From Lentisphaerota bacterium (GTDB lineage Bacteria > Verrucomicrobiota > Lentisphaeria > Victivallales > Victivallaceae): a stretch of DNA of 48,207 nucleotides. The DNA lies in NCBI GenBank assembly GCA_015061525.1, contig SUWK01000014.1, positions 1 to 48,207 of the forward strand, read 5' to 3'. Positions 41,990-48,207 of this stretch are shown one piece after another. The notes under the pieces were generated by a model. It saw only the letters and a program-made list of their open reading frames with translations. It ran no database searches and had not been told where the DNA came from. The position numbers and the translations under genes were made by a program. The stretch's first letter is position 1; the number at the start of each line of letters is the position of its first letter.

Positions 41990-43657
41990 ATGAGTTGTTT
42001 CACTGATTTTCTACAGAATGGCATCCCGGCTTCTGAAGCACTGCAAAAAGCGGTCTCTGCAGCGGTGAATGGTGACAGAAAACTGGTGTTCCCGCCGGGG
42101 GAATATCACTTCTATCCGGAGTATTGTCCGCAGAAATACTGTTACTTTTCCAATAATGATGAGGGGGTAAAAAACATTGCCATACTGCTGGAATCGGTGG
42201 ATGACTTCACCGTCAGCGGCAACGGAGCTCTGCTGATCTTTCACGGCAGGATCTCTCCTTTATGCGCCTTCAACTGCCGCAATCTGACGGTGGAGGGAGT
42301 TCAGATCGATTTTGCCGATTCGTTCGTTTCCGATGCCGATCTGATTTCACGGGAAAACGGCGTGGCGTGGTTCAAATTTTTCGGTCCGCACAAAGTTGAG
42401 AACGGCAAAATCATTTTTACGGATGATTTCTACGACAATTTGAGCGGCAGACTGCCTTTCATCAGTTATGACCGCAACACCCGGGAAGTGATCTTTGATC
42501 CGGGTACAGTTACCGTACCCAACAGCGGCATTTTGTATAAAGACGGGCTGGTCGGCGTGCCGGATCACTTTGACAAAGTGAAAACTGATGCATTTTTAGT
42601 CAAACATGAGTTGCGGCTTTGTCCGGGAATGGTTTTTGATCACTGCCGGGATGTTCTGGTGAAAAATACAGCTCTCTATCACGCCGCCGGAATGGGATTC
42701 CTCGTGCAGTGCTGTGAAAACTGTACCATCGACTCCTCGGTAGTCGCTCCGCGCAATCGCCGCGCTTCGGTTTCCGATGATGCTCTGCACATGACCGACT
42801 GTCGGGGCAAGCTGAAAGTGAGCAACTGTCAGCTTTCAGGTACGCTGGATGATTCGATCAATGTTCATGGAGTTTTCCGGAAACTTAAAAAACGTATCCC
42901 CGGCGGCAAGATGTACTATCTGGAAGCCGGTCACTATCAGCAGCAGGGGGTATTCGATGTCCGCCCCGGCGACCATCTGGAACTGCGCAACCGGGAAAAC
43001 GGCGTTCCCTATGCCACACTTGAACTTACCGGAGTGTGTTCTTGCAACAAGGGGTTCGTGATCCTGGACTTTGATGAAAGTCAGCTGCCGGAGTGTTTCG
43101 TTGAGGGCGACCCCGGCTGGATATTGGAAACACAGGCTGATTTGGAAGTGACCGGTACGACCTGCCGTCCGCTCAATGCGCGTGGTGTTCTGGCGTCGGG
43201 TTTGAGAAATGTGCTGATTTCCGGATGTCACTTTCACACGGCAAGTGCCGGGGTATTTATTTCCGGAGATTACAGTTTCTGGTATGAATCCGGCCCCGTG
43301 GCTCATGCGGTCATAGAAAACAACTTCTTTGACAACTGCAACTATGCTGTCCGGGGTGCGACCAGAGAGCCGCTGGCGGTTTTCCCGGAGCTGCGTTCTT
43401 TGCAGGAAAACTTCTACTACCACGGTGAGATCATCGTCCGCAATAACCGTTTCCGTGCCGCCAAACGGCAGCTTGTTTCCATGATGTCGGTAAGCAAAGC
43501 GGTGGTGGAAAACAATACGTTTGAATCTGACGATACTTATGAGTTCAAGTTCCTCTCCAAAGACGGGTACTTTTTCACTGATGAAAATTCACCGATGGCG
43601 GCATTTTTGCACTGCGGGGAAATTAAACTTGACAACAATACAAATTTCGACTGCTGA
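41990..43657 (+). CDS. GH110-like alpha-1,3-galactosidase (parallel beta-helix)
   Basis: 555 residues, no signal peptide. The sequence is a right-handed beta-helix with many short strands (NCRNLTVEGVQIDF; NVLISGCHFHTASAGVFIS). Candidate catalytic aspartates are Asp263/264 (SDDALHMTDCRG) and Asp287/288 (LDDSINVHG), matching the acidic pairs I recall for GH110. These enzymes remove terminal alpha-1,3-galactose, as on blood-group B or mucin glycans. It is the first gene of the cluster with a metallophosphoesterase, GH1 and an esterase. The SD is AAGGAC. Family assignment is by motif memory, not alignment. Confidence 0.75.
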   Translation: MSCFTDFLQNGIPASEALQKAVSAAVNGDRKLVFPPGEYHFYPEYCPQKYCYFSNNDEGVKNIAILLESVDDFTVSGNGALLIFHGRISPLCAFNCRNLTVEGVQIDFADSFVSDADLISRENGVAWFKFFGPHKVENGKIIFTDDFYDNLSGRLPFISYDRNTREVIFDPGTVTVPNSGILYKDGLVGVPDHFDKVKTDAFLVKHELRLCPGMVFDHCRDVLVKNTALYHAAGMGFLVQCCENCTIDSSVVAPRNRRASVSDDALHMTDCRGKLKVSNCQLSGTLDDSINVHGVFRKLKKRIPGGKMYYLEAGHYQQQGVFDVRPGDHLELRNRENGVPYATLELTGVCSCNKGFVILDFDESQLPECFVEGDPGWILETQADLEVTGTTCRPLNARGVLASGLRNVLISGCHFHTASAGVFISGDYSFWYESGPVAHAVIENNFFDNCNYAVRGATREPLAVFPELRSLQENFYYHGEIIVRNNRFRAAKRQLVSMMSVSKAVVENNTFESDDTYEFKFLSKDGYFFTDENSPMAAFLHCGEIKLDNNTNFDC

Positions 43658-43684
43658 AAAAAATCTGCCGGAGGAAAACTGAAT

Positions 43685-45481
43685 ATGAAAAAGCTGTTTT
43701 GCATTGCAGGAGTATTATTGTTTTCAAGCATCATTGCTGCTGTTGAGCTGCCGGAAAAATGGGAAGTAAATTTCCTCAAATGCAGTGAAAAAACATTTCT
43801 CAAAGGAGTTGAGATCAGCAATGATCCGCAGCTGCTCAAACTTTCAGAAAAAGTTGTAAACCTTGACGATATTGCCCGGGGCAATGACAGTGCCGCATTG
43901 CGCTGCTTTATTAATTCTGATAAAGAGCAGACGATATGGCTGGGTATCGGCTGCAAAGTTTTTTCACTGGCTTTAAATGGGCAGATGATCTATGATTTCC
44001 GCCAGTACGGTCTGGGCAATGATACTGAAAATGTCGGCGTCCTTGACCATAAAATACCTCTGAAACTTCACCCCGGACGCAATGAGCTGCTTTTGAATAC
44101 CCGCCGTACTCATTGGAAACTTGATTACTGCTACGGCAAAAACCGGAATATCCGCTGGGATCTGGCAGTTAAAATATTGCACGATTATCAACCCGTCAAA
44201 GCCGCACTGGCGCATCCGGAACTGGTGCTGCGTCCGGACAAGGACAGCGTGATGTTCAGTTTTGTCACTTCCGAAATAATCCCTGCCGGTGTCGATTACC
44301 GTAAAAAAGGCGATAGTACATGGCTGCGGGAGTATGATACCGTCGGAGACCTGATTCTGCGCGAACAGAGCCGTATCCACCGTGTCCGGATCAGCGGCAT
44401 TGCCGATTGGGGCGATATAGAGTACCGTCTGGTGCTGCTGGAACCGCCCGCCGGGCGGGACGGCTTCCGCAAGCCGCTGTGGGCATCGAGGATCTATAAA
44501 GAGGTCTATACCCCGGTAAAAACTCTGCACAATCCCAATCGCACAGAGTTCTCGTTTCTGCTCTTCGGCGATACGCAGTTATCTATTTCCGAAGGATATA
44601 AAACCGTGACTCAAAGGATGGCGGCCATCAATAAATTGAAGAATATCCCGGAATTCAAACAAGCGGATTTTTATGTGCATATCGGAGATATGGACAGCGT
44701 TTCCCACTCTGCGGAAAAAGTTCTGCTGGAATCATTGTTCAATGCTTTTGCTCCGCTGCCGGATGAAAAGCAAAAAGCATGGGTCACTGTTCACGGCAAC
44801 CACGAAACCAATGGTATTGCCGCCGAAAACTGGTACGATCATTTTACGATGCCCGGTGAAAAAGGATACTATTCATTTCAGCTTGGGGAAGTATTTTTTA
44901 TTGTGCTTGACTGCGGTGATATATCCGCTCGCGGAAAACTTGATGCTTTCAACGGGCCGCTTCTGGACATGGAAAAACTTTTCCGCAAACAGACTCAATG
45001 GCTGAAAAAAATCCGGCAGTCAGAACAATTCCGGAACGCCGGATTCCGGGTGGTGTTGTCACATACCGAACCGCAGATTGCAGGTGGGCTGATGAATGAC
45101 AGTGTCCGGAAACTCACAGCTGAACTGCTGGCAGATGACAGCGATGAAAACCGTATCCACCTCTGGATCGGCGGGCATGTCCACCGTTATTGGCGAGCCG
45201 CCCGGGGGGATTCTTCAATAATCAGCCGCCGGCAATATGCTAAAGTTCCGGCAGTTGCATCGGCACCGGTAAACTGGGTGACAGTGGATGGTCCGAAAGG
45301 AGATTCCTCCAAGCCGATTTTCAGTTACCTTGCCGTAAAATGTACGCCGGAAAAGCTGCATGTAAAAGCCATTGATGAAAACGGCATGAAATTTGATGAG
45401 TTCACCGTTGATACCAAAGGTACACTCAAAGAAATTTACCGGGATGAAACCCTGAAAAAACATCCGCTGAAAAACAAATAA
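43685..45481 (+). CDS. Secreted calcineurin-like metallophosphoesterase
   Basis: 598 residues, signal peptide MKKLFCIAGVLLFSSIIAA. The N-terminal about 280 residues are beta-rich (glycan-binding or purple-acid-phosphatase-like). The phosphoesterase core has all five motifs: GDTQ (Asp296), GDMD (Asp335), GNHE (Asn372-His373), SH (His460) and GHVH (His498, His500). Motif I is DxQ rather than DxH. It may dephosphorylate glycans or other extracytoplasmic substrates. It is 27 nt after the GH110-like gene and 17 nt before GH1. Confidence 0.87.
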   Translation: MKKLFCIAGVLLFSSIIAAVELPEKWEVNFLKCSEKTFLKGVEISNDPQLLKLSEKVVNLDDIARGNDSAALRCFINSDKEQTIWLGIGCKVFSLALNGQMIYDFRQYGLGNDTENVGVLDHKIPLKLHPGRNELLLNTRRTHWKLDYCYGKNRNIRWDLAVKILHDYQPVKAALAHPELVLRPDKDSVMFSFVTSEIIPAGVDYRKKGDSTWLREYDTVGDLILREQSRIHRVRISGIADWGDIEYRLVLLEPPAGRDGFRKPLWASRIYKEVYTPVKTLHNPNRTEFSFLLFGDTQLSISEGYKTVTQRMAAINKLKNIPEFKQADFYVHIGDMDSVSHSAEKVLLESLFNAFAPLPDEKQKAWVTVHGNHETNGIAAENWYDHFTMPGEKGYYSFQLGEVFFIVLDCGDISARGKLDAFNGPLLDMEKLFRKQTQWLKKIRQSEQFRNAGFRVVLSHTEPQIAGGLMNDSVRKLTAELLADDSDENRIHLWIGGHVHRYWRAARGDSSIISRRQYAKVPAVASAPVNWVTVDGPKGDSSKPIFSYLAVKCTPEKLHVKAIDENGMKFDEFTVDTKGTLKEIYRDETLKKHPLKNK

Positions 45482-45498
45482 TCTGAAAGGATCAATAT

Positions 45499-46827
45499 AT
45501 GCTCAATCTTCATAAAATGCCGGAATTTACTTTCCCGGAAAACTTCCTCTGGGGCAGCGGTTCAGCCGCCCATCAGATCGAGGGAAACAATGTCAACAAC
45601 CAGTGGTGGCACATGGAACAATCAGGAAACAATCCATCCATCCACGCTCCTTCCGGCAAAGCGTGCAACAGCTGGCAGATGCTTGATGATGATATCCGGC
45701 TGCTCAAAGAGCTTGGCCATCAGGCGTACCGTTTCTCGGTGGAGTGGAGCCGTATTGAGCCGCGTCATGGGGAGTATGATCAGGCGGCTCTTGACCGTTA
45801 CATCGGGTTTCTGCAAAAACTTCGTGCCAATGGAATACACACATCAGTAACGCTTTTACACTTTACCCACCCCCAATGGTTTGAGGAACTCGGCGGTTTT
45901 ACCAAAGAGGAGAATATCCGTTATTTCACCGGGTTCCTCACCTTTGCTGTACCGCAGTTGGCTCCATATACCGATTCTTGGACGGTGGTCAATGAGATCA
46001 ACCTCGGATCGACCGCCTTTGATGCTCTGGTAAAACGCAAAGTTCTGCTCAAAGCCTTTGCTTACGGTTCAGCTGTGGTAAAAAGTTTTTCCGCAGCACC
46101 GGTTTCGGCGGCACACGCGCTGATCCCGTGTTATCCGTTGCGGGTGCATGATCCGCTGGATACGGCGGCAGCGCATTTGAACAACTGGGTGACTAATGAA
46201 TACTTTTTCCACGGAGTCCGTACCGGTGAGATCATTCTGCCGCAGATGGATGTTGAATATGTACCGGAACTGAAAAATTCCTGTGATTTCTGGGCGGTAA
46301 ACTATTATCACCGGCGCAAAGTTGATGCCCGCAAGGCCAACATGGCGGCGGACAAGATGTATTTCAACAACTTCCGCATGTGTCTGGATTATCCGGCTGA
46401 CCGGGAATTTTGTCCGGAAGTTTTCGTCGATGCGATGGCGAAACTGACCGATAAACCAATTTGGATCACCGAAAATGGTGTCTGTACTGATACGGATGAG
46501 TTCCGGACAATTTATCTGATGCTGCAGCTTGAGGCGATGCGGACTGCTATGGAACTTTACAGCGCGGATATCCGTGCATACTTCCACTGGTCGCTGCTGG
46601 ATAACTATGAGTGGGGCACTTACGATATGCGTTTCGGTTTGGCATCGGTGGATAAAAAAACATTTGTCCGCACCCCAAAACCGAGTGCGTATTTTTATAA
46701 AGATGTGATCCGCGCCAACGGCATGTCAGGAGAACTTTTTGCGAAACACACTCCGGCTCTGCCGCATTTTGAAATGATGGATATGACTCAACCCAAAAAA
46801 CAGCTTTCCCAGGAAACACAGGCGTAA
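45499..46827 (+). CDS. GH1 beta-glycosidase
   Basis: 442 residues, cytoplasmic (no signal peptide). GH1 hallmarks are FLWGSGSAAHQIEG near the start, YRFSVEWSRIEP, the acid/base Glu166 in VVNEIN (usual TxNEP) and the nucleophile Glu325 in WITENG. YFHWSLLDNYEW is also diagnostic. It releases beta-linked glucose, galactose or similar from oligosaccharides. The C-terminal about 40 residues are less conserved. It is co-transcribed with its neighbours and followed after 18 nt by the SGNH esterase. Confidence 0.93.
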   Translation: MLNLHKMPEFTFPENFLWGSGSAAHQIEGNNVNNQWWHMEQSGNNPSIHAPSGKACNSWQMLDDDIRLLKELGHQAYRFSVEWSRIEPRHGEYDQAALDRYIGFLQKLRANGIHTSVTLLHFTHPQWFEELGGFTKEENIRYFTGFLTFAVPQLAPYTDSWTVVNEINLGSTAFDALVKRKVLLKAFAYGSAVVKSFSAAPVSAAHALIPCYPLRVHDPLDTAAAHLNNWVTNEYFFHGVRTGEIILPQMDVEYVPELKNSCDFWAVNYYHRRKVDARKANMAADKMYFNNFRMCLDYPADREFCPEVFVDAMAKLTDKPIWITENGVCTDTDEFRTIYLMLQLEAMRTAMELYSADIRAYFHWSLLDNYEWGTYDMRFGLASVDKKTFVRTPKPSAYFYKDVIRANGMSGELFAKHTPALPHFEMMDMTQPKKQLSQETQA

Positions 46828-46845
46828 ATACGTAAGGAAATAAAA

Positions 46846-47931
46846 ATGGACATCTGCAAAATCGACAAAAATTTTTCAGCACAGCCGGTGGATGAAAACG
46901 GTTTTCTTTTCCGCAAAGCACAGGAAGCTCCTTTTCTGCTTGAGGGGTTGGGTTGGTATGAAGCCAACGGCAGAAAACTTTACCGTCTGCCGGAAAATCT
47001 GACTGAAAAAGAGGTCAATGCCGGAGCTTTGGGATTGTCATGGCATACGGCGGGAGTCTGCGTGCGGTTCCGGTCGGATTCTCCGGAGATCATGCTTCGT
47101 GCCACCACCTTTGACGGCTGTGATATGGGGCATATGACCCGTGCCGGCAGTATGGGATTTGACTCGTATTACCGTTACCGCGGCAGCAAGTATCTTTATA
47201 ACAAAACGATCATGCCCGGTCCGGGACAATGCGAATTGCTTGCCCCCATTGGAGTCAACCCGGAAAAGAAGATGTTTGAGTGGATCATCAACTTTCCGCT
47301 TTACGGAGGAGTGAAATCCGTGGAGATCGGTTTGAAATCCGGTTCCCGTATCGCTCCGCCCAAACCGCACAAAACTGAAAAACCGGTTCTTTTCTACGGT
47401 TCATCCATCACCCAGGGCGGCTGTGCTTCGCGCCCCGGAAACGTCTATACCTCCATGCTCTGCCGCGCGGTGGATGCTGAACAGATCAACCTCGGTTTTT
47501 CCGGCAGCGGCAAAGGTGAGATCGCCATTGCCCGGGCGATCGCTTCACTGGATCTGGCTGCATTCGTTTTTGACTACGATCACAACGCTCCGGATGCGGC
47601 GCATCTTGCCGCTACCCACGAACCGTTTTTCAAAGAGATCCGCAAAGCTCATCCGGATCTGCCGGTGATATTCATGTCAAAGTGCAATTTCCCCTACATT
47701 GCAGCAAAAGATATAGAGATCCACAGTTTCCGGCGCGATATCATTCGACAGACATATCAGAATGCAGTCGATGCCGGGGATAAAAATGTATACTTTATTG
47801 ACGGAGAAGAACTTTTCGGTAAAGACCTGCGTGACTGCTGCACCGTTGACGGCTGCCACCCCAATGACTTCGGCTTTTACCGGATGTATGCCCGGGTATT
47901 GCCGGTGCTGAAACAGGCTCTGAAAAAGTAA
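46846..47931 (+). CDS. SGNH/GDSL esterase with N-terminal beta domain
   Basis: 361 residues. Residues 1-175 form a GxDLY-like beta domain (GLGWYEANGRKLYRLP). The esterase starts at PVLFYGSSITQGG with nucleophile Ser187, and the Asp-His pair is in VDGCHPND near 335. Such proteins deacetylate sugars. There is no signal peptide. It is the last gene of the cluster. It may remove acetyl groups from the oligosaccharide before or after GH1 action. Confidence 0.87.
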   Translation: MDICKIDKNFSAQPVDENGFLFRKAQEAPFLLEGLGWYEANGRKLYRLPENLTEKEVNAGALGLSWHTAGVCVRFRSDSPEIMLRATTFDGCDMGHMTRAGSMGFDSYYRYRGSKYLYNKTIMPGPGQCELLAPIGVNPEKKMFEWIINFPLYGGVKSVEIGLKSGSRIAPPKPHKTEKPVLFYGSSITQGGCASRPGNVYTSMLCRAVDAEQINLGFSGSGKGEIAIARAIASLDLAAFVFDYDHNAPDAAHLAATHEPFFKEIRKAHPDLPVIFMSKCNFPYIAAKDIEIHSFRRDIIRQTYQNAVDAGDKNVYFIDGEELFGKDLRDCCTVDGCHPNDFGFYRMYARVLPVLKQALKK

Positions 47932-48207
47932 AGCTCTGTTCCCAATATAGGTTGACAACATATTGCGCACACAAGTTGTGGAGGGTGTTACTCTATTGAG
48001 TTTTTTTGCAAAACTTTCTTTCTTGTGAAAGAAACATTCACGCGGGTGTTACTCCACAGGGGTTTTGCAAAGCTTTTTTCAAAAGCGTCGATCAAGCCGC
48101 GACAGCGGAGCGGCGCGACAGTTCACTTTCTTTGCCAAGCTTTCTTTCTTGCGAAAGAAAGCGGAGAGGGGCGGGACACTGCGTTTCCCTCCCCTCAAAC
48201 TCCCCTC
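47932..48207. repeat. Palindrome-rich tract A7 at the window edge
   Basis: No gene. It has TTTCTTTC-TTGT-GAAAGAAA and CTTTCTTTC-TTGC-GAAAGAAAG inverted repeats, a GCCGC/GCGGC pair near 48095-48115, GTTTT-TTTGC-AAAAC, and GGTGTTACTC twice (about 47988 and 48046). It resembles the P2 insert in its C/T-rich and G-rich parts more than the CTTCA arrays. It continues beyond the window. Confidence 0.5.

Overview
The window looks like chromosomal DNA from a carbohydrate-degrading bacterium of the PVC superphylum, most likely Lentisphaerota (Victivallales-like). This is inferred from content: secreted glycoside hydrolases sit in short operons with prepilin-type H-X9-DG proteins, DUF4838 and DUF4434 proteins, and LacI, GntR and AraC regulators. 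Both tRNA genes (Pro-GGG and His-GTG, minus strand) encode their CCA ends.

Layout. 1-360: hairpin array, tRNA-Pro and a vestigial 5' copy of ispH. 366-6552: minus-strand operon of a secreted GH71/99-like protein with a LamG domain, a LacI regulator, prepilin P1 and a Gfo/Idh oxidoreductase. 6671-8261: small secreted protein plus a metallo-beta-lactamase-fold hydrolase. 8562-9443: IspH. 9500-12162: AraC regulator divergent from a GH2 enzyme, followed by a 10-codon prepilin stub (P4). 12163-17859: a block with 130-bp direct repeats and hairpin arrays that ends at tRNA-His; it carries two related secreted basic proteins (one with HExxH), a Sel1-repeat membrane protein and two small membrane proteins. 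18060-20869: H-protein-like protein without the lipoyl lysine, HPr, a GT39-like membrane protein with TPRs, and a DUF486 protein. 20999-26309: LacI regulator with a palindromic operator, DUF4434 protein, DUF4838 protein, prepilin P2. 26393-28111: HAD hydrolase and APH-like kinase. 28519-29868: DegT-family aminotransferase. 29965-40454: minus-strand operon of a 1384-residue GH42-like protein, prepilin P3, a GH106-like protein and a FAD oxidoreductase. 40669-47931: GntR/LacI hybrid regulator divergent from a cluster of GH110-like protein, metallophosphoesterase, GH1 and SGNH esterase. 47932-48207: another palindrome-rich tract.

Main observation. All three full-length prepilin genes are interrupted in frame at the same place, just after the codons for the conserved FTLIELLV signal motif, and each has that motif duplicated on the far side of the insert. 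P1 and P3 carry nearly the same 231-bp insert. It is an array of short perfect hairpins with 3-4-nt loops, separated by CTTCA/TGAAG, next to four TCCGTA repeats at exact 10-bp spacing. P2 carries an unrelated 180-bp hairpin insert at the same codons. P4 is cut two codons earlier and runs straight into an array. Arrays with the same CTTCA-spaced design lie immediately 3' of both tRNA genes. Arm changes between copies are compensatory, in one case at the cost of amino-acid changes, so the DNA or RNA fold seems to be what is maintained. This resembles an undescribed family of palindromic elements (compare Rickettsia palindromic elements, REP/RAYT and IS200/IS605 hairpins) that uses prepilin signal codons and tRNA 3' ends as sites. 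No recombinase or transposase gene was found in the window, so mechanism is inference.
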